From: Planctomycetota bacterium
GTDB taxonomy: Bacteria; Planctomycetota; UBA8742; UBA2392
Assembly (NCBI GenBank): GCA_016712285.1
Contig: JADJRK010000001.1
Location: 1,674,001-1,738,000, forward strand
Direction: 5' to 3'
DNA: 64,000 nucleotides
Shown: positions 35,022 to 43,193 of the stretch, one piece after another
How the letters are laid out: each line of letters starts with the position of its first letter
Numbering within the stretch: the first letter of the stretch is position 1
The notes under the pieces: generated by a model
The model's input: the letters and a program-made list of their open reading frames with translations, nothing else
Told to the model about the DNA's origin: nothing
Databases searched by the model: none
Position numbers and translations under genes: made by a program

Positions 35022-36725
35022 TCAGGCGCTTGCGCCGACTGGCTGCTGTTTGGCCTGCTTGAGCTGGTCGTTCACGACCTTGGCTGCTTCCTTGAAGGTC
35101 GCGGCGATTTCATCGGTGAGGTCCTTCTTCACCCGCAGCGCTTCCATTTGCGCGGCCTTGTTTGTGTTCAGGTACTCGTTGTAGGCCGTCTCAAACTTCT
35201 TGACGTCTTCAATCGCCACTTCGTCGAGCAAGCCGTTGGTCGCGGCCCAGATCGTGGCTACCTGGTTCTCGACTGGTACCGGCTGGTAAATGCCCTGCTT
35301 GAGCACTTCCACCAGGCGCTGGCCACGCGCGAGCTGCTGCTGGGTCGCCTTGTCGAGGTCGCTGCCGAACTGGGCAAACGCCTCGAGTTCGCGGAACTGG
35401 GCAAGGTCAAGGCGCAGGCGGCCGGCGACCTTCTTCATCGCCTTGATCTGCGCGTTGCCACCTACGCGCGACACCGAGATGCCGACGTCAATGGCCGGGC
35501 GCACGTTTGCGTAGAAGAACTCGGGCGTAAGGTAGATCTGCCCGTCCGTAATGCTGATCACGTTGGTCGGGATGTATGCAGACACGTCGCCGGCCTGCGT
35601 CTCGATCACCGGCAGCGCGGTCATGCTGCCGCCGGTCTGCGGGTGCATGCGCAGCTCGTGGCCGTCGCCTGCGGCTTTCAGGGCGTGCTCGGCCTCTTCC
35701 CATTCTTCGGGTGTGCGGTTGCCGTAGCGCTTGCCGTCGATGCCGCTGGTGGTGTCCCAGGGGGCATCCTTTTTGACCACGATGTACTCTTCCTTCAGCT
35801 TGGCGGAGCGCTCAAGCAGGCGGCTGTGACAGTAGAAAATGTCGCCGGGGAAAGCCTCGCGGCCCGGCGGGCGGCGCAACAGCAGCGACATCTGGCGGTA
35901 CGCGACAGCCTGCTTTGACAAGTCGTCGTAGATGCACAGGGTGTCGCGAATCTTCTGCGGCTTGTCGTCGGCGTACATGAAGTACTCGGCCAGTGCCGCG
36001 CCGGCGTACGGCGCCAGGTACTGCAGCGGCGCCGGGTCCTGCGCGTTGGCCGACACGACAATCGTGTAGTCCATCGCATTGTACTTCTCTAGCGTGGCAA
36101 CCACCTGGCGCACGGTGCTGGCCTTCTGGCCGATCGCGACGTACACGCAGATGACGCCCTTGCCCTTCTGGTTGATAATGGTGTCGACGGCGACGGCGGT
36201 CTTGCCCACCTCGCGGTCACCGATGACCAGCTCGCGCTGGCCTCGGCCTACCGGGATCATCGCGTCGATGGCCTTGATACCCGTCTGCAGCGGCACCTTG
36301 ACCGGCTGGCGGGCTTCAATGCCCGGGGCTTTGAACTCAATCAAACGCTGTGCAGCCGCCTCAATCGGACCCTTGCCGTCAATCGGCTGGCCCAGCGGGT
36401 TCACCACGCGGCCCAGGAAGCCTTCGCCACAGGGCACGCTCAGGATTTTGCCCGTGCGCTTGACCTGCTGGCCTTCGCCGATGGTCACGAAGTCGCCCAT
36501 GATCACGATACCGACCGAGTCTTCTTCCAGGTTGAACGCCAGGCCGAAGGCGCCGTTTTCAAACTGGACCATCTCGTTGGCCTGTACGTTCTCAAGGCCG
36601 TAGGCGCGGCAAATGCCGTCACCGACCTCAAGCACGGTGCCGACTTCTTCCATGCCGATTTCTTCGCCGAAAGCCTCAATCTGCTTGCGGATGACTGACG
36701 TGATTTCGTCTGAGCGCAGTTCCAT
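35022..36725 (-). CDS. atpA: F0F1 ATP synthase subunit alpha
   Basis: A 567-residue F1 alpha subunit, about 60 residues longer than usual. The nucleotide-binding P-loop is GDREVGKT (169-176). The regions PVGRGQRELVIGD and RPAIDVGISVSRVGG are canonical. An unusual insertion lies at about 313-363 (KKDAPWDTTSGIDGKRYG...), just after the RSAKL segment, and is rich in charged residues. It is the last gene of a reverse-strand atp operon; atpG, atpD and atpC do not follow. A hairpin is downstream. Alpha subunits carry non-catalytic nucleotide sites and form the F1 hexamer with beta. Confidence 0.97.
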   Translation of the reverse strand: MELRSDEITSVIRKQIEAFGEEIGMEEVGTVLEVGDGICRAYGLENVQANEMVQFENGAFGLAFNLEEDSVGIVIMGDFVTIGEGQQVKRTGKILSVPCGEGFLGRVVNPLGQPIDGKGPIEAAAQRLIEFKAPGIEARQPVKVPLQTGIKAIDAMIPVGRGQRELVIGDREVGKTAVAVDTIINQKGKGVICVYVAIGQKASTVRQVVATLEKYNAMDYTIVVSANAQDPAPLQYLAPYAGAALAEYFMYADDKPQKIRDTLCIYDDLSKQAVAYRQMSLLLRRPPGREAFPGDIFYCHSRLLERSAKLKEEYIVVKKDAPWDTTSGIDGKRYGNRTPEEWEEAEHALKAAGDGHELRMHPQTGGSMTALPVIETQAGDVSAYIPTNVISITDGQIYLTPEFFYANVRPAIDVGISVSRVGGNAQIKAMKKVAGRLRLDLAQFRELEAFAQFGSDLDKATQQQLARGQRLVEVLKQGIYQPVPVENQVATIWAATNGLLDEVAIEDVKKFETAYNEYLNTNKAAQMEALRVKKDLTDEIAATFKEAAKVVNDQLKQAKQQPVGASA

Positions 36726-36761
36726 GGTTTTCTACCTGTGCGTTTCTGTGGTTGTTACCTG

Positions 36762-37202
36762 TTAGCTTCCGCCGGCTGCCACGTAGGCCTTCTTGGCCTC
36801 TGCGAACTCCGGGATTTCTTCGTAGCGCTTCTTGTCTTCGATGGTCAGCTTGCCGCCTTCTTTCTTCCACTCCGTGAACAGCACGTTCATCTCGCGGCGA
36901 TGCCGCAGCAAGCCGAGGTCCTGGCCGTTCTTTTCGTGCTCGATGCCGATGCGCAGCGTCGTGTAACACAGCGCGCCTGCCTGGGCGTACGACTCGGCGT
37001 TCAAGTCCTTGACCATGGCCTGCACTGCCTTCTCGGCCTTCTGGTACGAGTTTTCGTACTGGGCCGCGAGGCTGTTCTTGGGCGCGACTGGCGCGTTCGT
37101 CGGGTTCGACTTCGTCGCGTTGGCCTTGTCGGGGGGCGGCAGCGCACCGCCGCCGCAACCAGCCAGGGCCAGCAACAGGACACTCAGCAGCGCGTACCTC
37201 AT
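36762..37202 (-). CDS. Small lipoprotein inside the ATP synthase operon
   Basis: A 146-residue protein with a lipoprotein signal (LALAGC, Cys16), a Pro/Asn/Lys linker and a charged helical domain (SYQKAEKAVQAMVKDLNAESYAQAGALCYTTLRIG). No family is recognised. It sits between atpH and atpA with 21 and 36 bp spacing, so it is probably co-transcribed with them. Its export signal makes it odd in an operon of cytosolic F1 subunits. Possible roles are an assembly or anchoring factor, or simple insertion into the operon. Confidence 0.7.
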   Translation of the reverse strand: MRYALLSVLLLALAGCGGGALPPPDKANATKSNPTNAPVAPKNSLAAQYENSYQKAEKAVQAMVKDLNAESYAQAGALCYTTLRIGIEHEKNGQDLGLLRHRREMNVLFTEWKKEGGKLTIEDKKRYEEIPEFAEAKKAYVAAGGS

Positions 37203-37223
37203 TCGGCCTCTCCTTTCGTCTGC

Positions 37224-37766
37224 CTACGCCATGGACTGCGCCAGGTGAATCAACTTCGTGCGCAGTGTGTTGTCGATCGAACGGTCGCCCAGGCGCACCT
37301 TGGCGCCGCCCAGCAACTCGGGCTTGTGCTCATAGTGCATCACCACTTCTTTGCCGCCTGACACTACCGAAAGCTGCTTCTTCATGGCTTCGATTTCAGC
37401 CTGCTCAAACGGGCTGCCGGCTTCGACCCATGCGTGCACGCGGTTTTCAGCCTGGTCACGGTACACATGGAACGAGGCACAAATGTTGTCGAACTGCGGC
37501 TCGCGTCCCTTGGCAATCAGGATCTTCACGAAGTTCAGCACTTCCTGGGGCACCTTGCCCAGCAGTGCCGCCTCCATACCGCGGATCTTGGTCGCGCGCG
37601 GGATGCGCGGGCTGGTGAAGAAGTCCCGGAATGTCTTGTCGCTCCAGGCTTCCATCAGCACCGCAACGCCCTGCTGCACGTCGCCGACGATGCCCTTGTC
37701 GCGGGCCGTCTCGTACAGCGCAACGGCGTATACGCGTGCTACCGGATCGGATTGGTTGGTCGCCAT
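37224..37766 (-). CDS. atpH: F0F1 ATP synthase subunit delta
   Basis: A 180-residue delta (OSCP) subunit that links F1 to the peripheral stalk. The N-terminal helix VARVYAVALYETARDKG and the C-terminal KPELLGGAKVRLGDRSIDNTLRTKL region are typical. The mid-region KILIAKGREPQFDNICASFH is also family-like. It lies downstream of atpF with a 95-bp gap and upstream of the lipoprotein gene. Confidence 0.93.
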   Translation of the reverse strand: MATNQSDPVARVYAVALYETARDKGIVGDVQQGVAVLMEAWSDKTFRDFFTSPRIPRATKIRGMEAALLGKVPQEVLNFVKILIAKGREPQFDNICASFHVYRDQAENRVHAWVEAGSPFEQAEIEAMKKQLSVVSGGKEVVMHYEHKPELLGGAKVRLGDRSIDNTLRTKLIHLAQSMA

Positions 37767-37861
37767 AGTTCAGCTTGCGGTCTTCAGCTTGCAGCCAGCA
37801 GCCATTCGAACTTCTCGGGACAGTTTCTGCATGCTGCTGTCTGCAGGCTGCCCTTTGATAC

Positions 37862-38437
37862 CTAGTTCTTCATCAGTGCCGACGCGTCAATCGCTTCCTT
37901 GGCCAGGCGGCGGTGATCGTCGCCGGTCAATGAACGCTCCAGCACGCTGCTGCCTGCCAGCAAAGCCAGTTCGATTGATGCATCGCGCAGCTCGGCCTCG
38001 GCCTTGCGGCGCATCTGTTCAAGTTCTTTCTGCGCGCGGTCGCGTGTTTCGCGGCCCGCGGCTTCGGCATCGGCCGTGATCTTGGCCGCGGTTTCGCGCG
38101 CGGCAATGATCGCGTCGTCGGTGATCTTCTTGGCGTCGGCATGGGCGTTGCGCATCATCTGTTCATGGTTCTTGAGCAGCACCTCGGCTTCAGCGCGCAC
38201 CTGGTCGGCCTTGTCCAGCGCGTCCTTGATGCTGGCCTGGCGTGTGCCAAGCTGCTTGAGCATCATCGGGATCACCTTCAGGCCCAGCACCAGGAAGATG
38301 ATGCCGAACGTGACGTACTCCCAGAACATCAGGTTGGCAGAGAAGTGCAGTACCTCATGCTGCGAAGGCTCGCCGCCGGCGGCAGCCAGCGGGGCGCAGC
38401 ACAGAAGCGCAAGCACCAACAGGTCGCGAATTCGCAT
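37862..38437 (-). CDS. atpF: F0F1 ATP synthase subunit b
   Basis: A 191-residue peripheral-stalk subunit. The chosen ATG (AAGGA upstream) gives an N-terminus that looks like a cleavable signal peptide (LLVLALLCCAPLAAAGG), then the membrane helix (FWEYVTFGIIFLVLGLKVIPMML). A long charged coiled coil follows (ADQVRAEAEVLLKNHEQMMRNA). Signal peptides on subunit b are unusual but occur in some lineages. An alternative start 57 bp upstream adds a non-family extension. Confidence 0.92.
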   Translation of the reverse strand: MRIRDLLVLALLCCAPLAAAGGEPSQHEVLHFSANLMFWEYVTFGIIFLVLGLKVIPMMLKQLGTRQASIKDALDKADQVRAEAEVLLKNHEQMMRNAHADAKKITDDAIIAARETAAKITADAEAAGRETRDRAQKELEQMRRKAEAELRDASIELALLAGSSVLERSLTGDDHRRLAKEAIDASALMKN

Positions 38438-38496
38438 GTGTGTTCCTTCCAGTCGTTGCCATGGGGGCGGCGTTGCCGCCCCCACGACGTGCAAAA

Positions 38497-38790
38497 CTAG
38501 CTCTTGCCGGCCTTGAGAATCTCAACGAAGTCCGCCGCGGCAGGAATCTTGCCGCCCGCGAAAATCATAGCCAGCAGGCATACCACGATCGCGAACAGCG
38601 CCGCACCTTCAACAAACGCTGCCGTCACAATCGTCAAGCCACGGATGTCGCCCGTGCTGTCAGGCTGGCGGGCAATGCCCTCCATCGCCTGGCCGGCAAG
38701 GCGGCCGATACCGATACCTGCGCCTATCGCGGCCAGACCGGCACCAATGCCGGCTGCGCCGAATGCCCATCCAAATCCACCAAAGTCCAT
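38497..38790 (-). CDS. atpE: F0F1 ATP synthase subunit c
   Basis: A 97-residue, two-helix proteolipid of the rotor ring. Helix 1 carries the glycine motif GAGLAAIGAGIGIGRL; the polar loop is EGIARQP. Helix 2 has the ion-binding glutamate in AAFVEGAALFAIV. The glutamine and serine/threonine pattern of sodium-binding rings is not seen, so proton use is more likely. It lies between atpB and atpF. Confidence 0.95.
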   Translation of the reverse strand: MDFGGFGWAFGAAGIGAGLAAIGAGIGIGRLAGQAMEGIARQPDSTGDIRGLTIVTAAFVEGAALFAIVVCLLAMIFAGGKIPAAADFVEILKAGKS

Positions 38791-38887
38791 GTTCTGCTCC
38801 TGTACTCGTTGTCGGTTTCCCTGTCCTCCGCCGTGGGTGCCTTCCCGGCCGGCACCCCGCGCGAGTCACAACCCGCGCGCACGCGGA

Positions 38888-39835
38888 TCAATGTTCCGGT
38901 ACCAGGTACAAGCCGAGGAAAATCGCCGAGAGGTAAGTGAAGATGTAGGCCTGCAGGATGCTCACGAAGATCTCGAGTGCATACAGGCAGACGCCCATGA
39001 ATACGGTCGGTATGCCGGTCGCGATGCGCCACGCCTCAGCATCATGCGGGATCAGCAGGTTGATGAACAGGAACGAAAGCAGCGAACAGTGGCCTGCCGT
39101 CATGTTCGCGAACAGACGCACAGCCAACGCAAACGGCTTGATGAAGATGAAACCGGCGAACTCAATGCCGAACAGCAGCATCCAGACCATCAGGTCCATG
39201 GGCTTCCATGAGAACTTGTAGGGAACCAGGTTCTTGAAGAAGCCGAAGATGCCGGCGCCAACGCTACCTTCCTGGCGGATGCTCATGACAAACGCGCCCA
39301 CGCCGTACACGGTCAGCGTCAGCAGAGCCAGCGAGATCGTCACAAAGATGCTGCTGGTGGGTGTGGTGCTGCCCGGGATCAGGCCCATCAGGTTCATGAG
39401 CGCAATGAAACAGAACAGGCAGACAAAGAACGGCACGAACTTGTCAGCCAGCCAGTGTGGTGGAAGTTCCTCGTGCTTGTGGTCGCCATGATCGTGGCCA
39501 TGACCGTGATCGTGGTGGGCGTGCGGGTTGTTGATGCTCGGCCGCACCACCTGGTCGCGGATGAACAGCACGATCGGTTCAAGGAAGTTGCGCAGCCCCT
39601 TGGGCACACGCGTGTTCCGGGCAAACGTAACGTAGCTGAAGCCGGCCAGCATGATCGCGCCCGCAATCCACATCATGATCACGTGCTGCGTGATGTGCAT
39701 GAAGTCGGGCATCACGCCGTTCCAGCCCTTGATGAATGACTCGCCGTGCGCGCCCCAGTACGTCACCCAGACCGTGTAACGGTCGTACAGGTGCTCAACC
39801 GGGTTGAAGCCGTCTGATCCTGCCGCAAGAAACAC
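38888..39835 (-). CDS. atpB: F0F1 ATP synthase subunit a
   Basis: A 315-residue membrane subunit of the ion channel. The conserved arginine is in KPFALAVRLFANMTAGH. The LIPGSTTPTSSIFVTISLAL segment is typical. A histidine-rich stretch (HAHHDHGHGHDHGDHKHEE, about residues 103-121) lies in a loop and might bind metal; this is not a usual feature of the subunit. It is upstream of atpE in the operon. Confidence 0.95.
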   Translation of the reverse strand: MFLAAGSDGFNPVEHLYDRYTVWVTYWGAHGESFIKGWNGVMPDFMHITQHVIMMWIAGAIMLAGFSYVTFARNTRVPKGLRNFLEPIVLFIRDQVVRPSINNPHAHHDHGHGHDHGDHKHEELPPHWLADKFVPFFVCLFCFIALMNLMGLIPGSTTPTSSIFVTISLALLTLTVYGVGAFVMSIRQEGSVGAGIFGFFKNLVPYKFSWKPMDLMVWMLLFGIEFAGFIFIKPFALAVRLFANMTAGHCSLLSFLFINLLIPHDAEAWRIATGIPTVFMGVCLYALEIFVSILQAYIFTYLSAIFLGLYLVPEH

Positions 39836-39859
39836 TGTGCTTCCTCCTGAGCAGCCTGG

Positions 39860-40258
39860 CTAAGCAGCCTGCGCGCCCGTTGCCGCCGGACGCGGGCCCC
39901 GCCCATATCGATACACCTGCAACCCAAGCGACAACAGCACACCGGCAAAGAATGCCAGGGCGAACGTCACCGGGCTGCCGATGCCTGTAAACGCCAGCAA
40001 CAGAAAACCCACCGCAAGGGCCACCATGCGCAGCAGAAACCCGCCAAGCACATGCCCCAGTGCAGCCGCCTTGCGCGGGTCGCGAAATGCCGCCCGCGTC
40101 GTGAACTCGTTGAACAGCATGAGCAGCATCGCCACGCCGAAGCCGATGCCGGCCCCGTACACCATGCCGCGGTCAAACTCGGCCACCGCGAGCAACGCCA
40201 CTACCGCGCCGGTGACTACCAGCGCGAAGGCGGCCATTGCATAGGGTTGCCAGCTCAT
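39860..40258 (-). CDS. AtpI-like small membrane protein of the ATP synthase operon
   Basis: A 132-residue protein with four hydrophobic segments (AMAAFALVVTGAVVALLAV, GMVYGAGIGFGVAMLLMLF, MVALAVGFLLLAF and VTFALAFFAGVLLSLGLQVYRYG). Position just upstream of atpB matches the AtpI/subunit I slot. The ATG at 40258 overlaps the preceding gene by four bases (ATGA), a mark of translational coupling. AtpI assists c-ring assembly in other bacteria. Confidence 0.75.
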   Translation of the reverse strand: MSWQPYAMAAFALVVTGAVVALLAVAEFDRGMVYGAGIGFGVAMLLMLFNEFTTRAAFRDPRKAAALGHVLGGFLLRMVALAVGFLLLAFTGIGSPVTFALAFFAGVLLSLGLQVYRYGRGPRPAATGAQAA

Positions 40259-40653
40259 GTGCGATCCTTGTTGCCGCCCTTTGATTCCATGCGCGTCACC
40301 GTGCGCACAAGCCAGGTCATGCCTGCCACCGCGCCCAGCGCCGCCCCTGTCACCAGCAGCCACGGCGTTGTTTCCAGCAGCGTGTCTGCCCAATACCCCG
40401 CCCCCATCGGCAGGAGCATCAGCACCAGAAACTGCATGCCGATGCCTGTGTAGCGCACGTAGGCGTGCATGCCCGCCTGGTGCTTACTGCGCTTTCGGCT
40501 CGCGTCCGATTGCTCGGACATGGCCGATTGCCGAAGCTTCTCGGCCTCGCCTTCCAGCCGCCGATACTCTTCGGGGTCTGGTGCTTGAGGCCGCTTCACG
40601 TCGCCGTCGGGAGCCAAATCATCGCCCCTTTTCCGGCTTGGGGCCGGGAACAT
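40255..40653 (-). CDS. AtpZ-like first gene of the ATP synthase operon
   Basis: A protein of about 132 residues with a charged N-terminus and two membrane helices (GIGMQFLVLMLLPMGAGYWADTLL and PWLLVTGAALGAVAGMTWLV), the form of AtpZ/AtpQ-like proteins. The start is uncertain: ATG at 40653 is used, with a GTG at 40683 possible and an internal ATG near 40521 also plausible. It leads the operon. Confidence 0.72.
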   Translation of the reverse strand: MFPAPSRKRGDDLAPDGDVKRPQAPDPEEYRRLEGEAEKLRQSAMSEQSDASRKRSKHQAGMHAYVRYTGIGMQFLVLMLLPMGAGYWADTLLETTPWLLVTGAALGAVAGMTWLVRTVTRMESKGGNKDRT

Positions 40654-40765
40654 AACAGGGGGGTATGGCAGGGTCAACCGCACAAGTCAAAGGGTTTGGG
40701 CCGCGATAACCACAGGCCCAGAAGTGACTTCCGCACAGCAAAATCGCCCATGCCACAACGACCGC

Positions 40766-41893
40766 TCAAGCCGTCGGGGCGCTATCATCGAAGGGTCCAA
40801 CGCCTATCTCTGCGCAGGTCTGGCGCATGTCCTGCAGTTCGATCTCCCGGTCGCTTGCGTCGCCGTAGGCGAGGGTCATTTCGTGCCCGCGCCGCCACTC
40901 CTCACGGGCCATCTGCTCTTTGCCCAGGCGCAGCAGCACCAGCGCATGGCGGCAGCGGTCGTAGGCCTCATACGGTCGGTTGTAAACCGACTGGTGCAGG
41001 GTTAGCGCGGCTGCGTAACTTGCCTCAGCCTCAGCAAGTCGGCCAAGGCCGTTCAGGATCATGCCCACGTTGCCGCGAACGATCCCGGCTGTGCGCCGAT
41101 TGTCGGTCTCGGTCGCGACCTTGAATGCTTCTTCGGCGCAGGCCAGGGCCTCAAGCGGCTGGCCGACGTCGGATAGATAGACGCAAATGTTGCCCAACGC
41201 CACTGACTCGCCGCGCCGGTTGCCCGACGCGCGATACAACTCCAACGCCTGCTTTTGCAGGGCAAACGCTTCCTCGCGCTTCCCCCGCATGCGCTGCAGT
41301 CCGGCCATGTTCGTGATGGCCATGGCTTCGGTCTCAGGTTCACCGGCGGCGCGCGCGAGCGCCAACGCCTCGTTCAGCAACGATTCCGCCTCTGTGAAGC
41401 CGCCCAGCACGAACTGCGTCACGGCCTGTTTATGGATTACCGACGCCTGAAGCTTCACGTCGCCTGCAGCCACTGCAAGTTCAAGCGCCTGCGCCAGCCG
41501 CGAGCCTGCCTGCTTGGCGCTGCCGGTGGTCAGCAATTGGTCTGCAGCAAGCTGTAGCGCCTGTGCCTTCTTGGCAGGGTCGGTTTCAAGGGCCGCAGCC
41601 TGGTCAAACCAGCGCAGCGCCGCGGGGTCATGCTTTGCGTGCGCAAACTTCGCGGCCCGCCACGTGTAGGCAAGCAGCGCTTCGCGCAGGGAGGGGTCGC
41701 CCGAGCGCTGCGCGTGCTCGGCCAGCTCCGCAGCCAACTGGTCACGCTGCGCATCGGGGTGAATGTGCTCGATCAGCTTCAGCGCCAGCCCATGAAGCCG
41801 CGCCTTGTCGGCGGGCAATTGCAGGTCGTATGCGGCGTCGCGCAGCAGCGCGTGCCGGAACAGGTAATCAAGTTTCCGTATGGGCTCTTCCAT
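40766..41893 (-). CDS. TPR protein, short paralogue of the 21302-23299 protein
   Basis: A 375-residue helical protein. It begins LDYLFRHALLRDAAYDLQLPADKARLHGLAL, nearly the same opening as the 21302 protein and typical of the end of a STAND ATPase domain. TPR-like helices follow (ALALARAAGEPETEAMAITNMAGLQ and ALGNICVYLSDVGQPLEALACAEEA). No P-loop is encoded. An 85-residue membrane protein gene lies 24 bp upstream. It is probably a protein-interaction module; the partner is unknown. Confidence 0.72.
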   Translation of the reverse strand: MEEPIRKLDYLFRHALLRDAAYDLQLPADKARLHGLALKLIEHIHPDAQRDQLAAELAEHAQRSGDPSLREALLAYTWRAAKFAHAKHDPAALRWFDQAAALETDPAKKAQALQLAADQLLTTGSAKQAGSRLAQALELAVAAGDVKLQASVIHKQAVTQFVLGGFTEAESLLNEALALARAAGEPETEAMAITNMAGLQRMRGKREEAFALQKQALELYRASGNRRGESVALGNICVYLSDVGQPLEALACAEEAFKVATETDNRRTAGIVRGNVGMILNGLGRLAEAEASYAAALTLHQSVYNRPYEAYDRCRHALVLLRLGKEQMAREEWRRGHEMTLAYGDASDREIELQDMRQTCAEIGVGPFDDSAPTA

Positions 41894-41917
41894 GCTTGAG
41901 GTGCACAGCGCGGGCGC

Positions 41918-42175
41918 CTACTCCGCGTTCGCATTGCCGTACAGGTCCCAGAAGTGGCCGTACCCGTACATGCAGATGTAGATCATGATCAGCGTCAACG
42001 TGCCCATCACGTACCAGACGTATCTGACAGCCGGCTGGTTGGTGTGCATTTCAAGCAGGCGGGCGGGCAACCAGATGCCCAGCACAACGCCGACCACCGT
42101 CGCAAGAATTGTGATGATGACGCGCACCCAGTGCACGTTGGCGAGAAAGTCAAAGACTACGCTAAGCCACTCCAT
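41918..42175 (-). CDS. Small membrane protein
   Basis: An 85-residue protein with two hydrophobic segments (VRVIITILATVVGVVLGIWL and VRYVWYVMGTLTLIMIYICMY) and a short acidic end. Its start overlaps the acyltransferase gene by 14 bp, so it is probably part of the lpxK operon. No family is recognised. Confidence 0.6.
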   Translation of the reverse strand: MEWLSVVFDFLANVHWVRVIITILATVVGVVLGIWLPARLLEMHTNQPAVRYVWYVMGTLTLIMIYICMYGYGHFWDLYGNANAE

Positions 42176-43193
42176 CTTGACCCTGTGAGGTGAAGCCAGG
42201 GACGTTCAGCATCGCCGCGCGCGTGTCGGGGGTCAAGCGCTGGCCAAGGTTGGCATAGCGGTCGGGCCAGCCCTTCTTGCGGGCCTTGAACCGGCGGTGC
42301 ACCCAGAAGTACTGCTCGGGATACTCGCGCACCACGCGCTCAACGGCGTCGCGGTAGTCGCGCACGATCTGCATCGGGTCGGTGCCCTGCGGGTAGGTGT
42401 GCGTCTCCGGCGGCAGAAACTTGAACTGAAAACGGTCGCCTTCCCGCACACAAAAGTGAAACGACACGTTGCCGCCGGCGCGCAGCACCAGCCGGGTAAA
42501 GTCGGTCTGCCAGGTGCAGGGCACGCCGAAGAAAGTCTCGACCGGCGCGAAGTCGCCGCCGTTCTGGTCCACCAGCGTGCCAACCTGGCGCTTCTCTTTG
42601 ATCGCGCGCAGGTATGCTCGGCCGCCTTCGTCGGCTTTTACGCACTCGTTGCCCAGGGCATTGCGCGCGCGCACCAGCCAGTGGTCAAGCAGCGGCGGCT
42701 TGACCGGCTTGGCGATCAGCGTAAGCGGCAGGTGGTCGGGGCTGCGGCCGATGTTGAACGTGACGATCTCGAAGTTGCCAATGTGCGCCGTGAGGTTGAA
42801 CACGGCTTCGGGCTTGCGGTACCAGTCGAGGAACTCCTGCTCGTTGACGTCGCTGTGAAAACGGGGGCTGTGTTTGCCGGGCGTGAAATGGCGCGGGATC
42901 AGCAGGTAATCGACGAACTGGTAGACGCTGTGCCGGAACCCCAGGCGCGCGATGCGGTTGCGCTCGCGCACGTCTTTCTCGGGAAAGCACAGGTCCACGT
43001 TGCGCAACGAGTAGCCACGCAGCTTTGGCATCAACAGCCACCCCAGCGAGGCAACGCGCCGCGCCCAGAAGTATGCCCACGCCGGCCCGAACACCGTCCA
43101 CCAGAATGCGCACCAGCGCATGGCAAGTTCCACAGGCACGCGCACGATGGCGCGATCCAGGGCGTGGCGACGTTTGGGTTTGTTTTTCTTCAC
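42162..43193 (-). CDS. LpxL/HtrB-type lysophospholipid (lipid A) acyltransferase
   Basis: A 343-residue membrane-associated acyltransferase that adds a secondary acyl chain to lipid A precursors. The catalytic H-x4-E motif is seen in NLTAHIGNFEIVTF. The substrate region appears as LVDQNGGDFAPVETFFGVPCTW, and the N-terminus has a hydrophobic anchor. It overlaps lpxK by four bases, so the two form an operon for outer-membrane lipid synthesis. Chain specificity is unknown. Confidence 0.88.
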   Translation of the reverse strand: MKKNKPKRRHALDRAIVRVPVELAMRWCAFWWTVFGPAWAYFWARRVASLGWLLMPKLRGYSLRNVDLCFPEKDVRERNRIARLGFRHSVYQFVDYLLIPRHFTPGKHSPRFHSDVNEQEFLDWYRKPEAVFNLTAHIGNFEIVTFNIGRSPDHLPLTLIAKPVKPPLLDHWLVRARNALGNECVKADEGGRAYLRAIKEKRQVGTLVDQNGGDFAPVETFFGVPCTWQTDFTRLVLRAGGNVSFHFCVREGDRFQFKFLPPETHTYPQGTDPMQIVRDYRDAVERVVREYPEQYFWVHRRFKARKKGWPDRYANLGQRLTPDTRAAMLNVPGFTSQGQDGVA

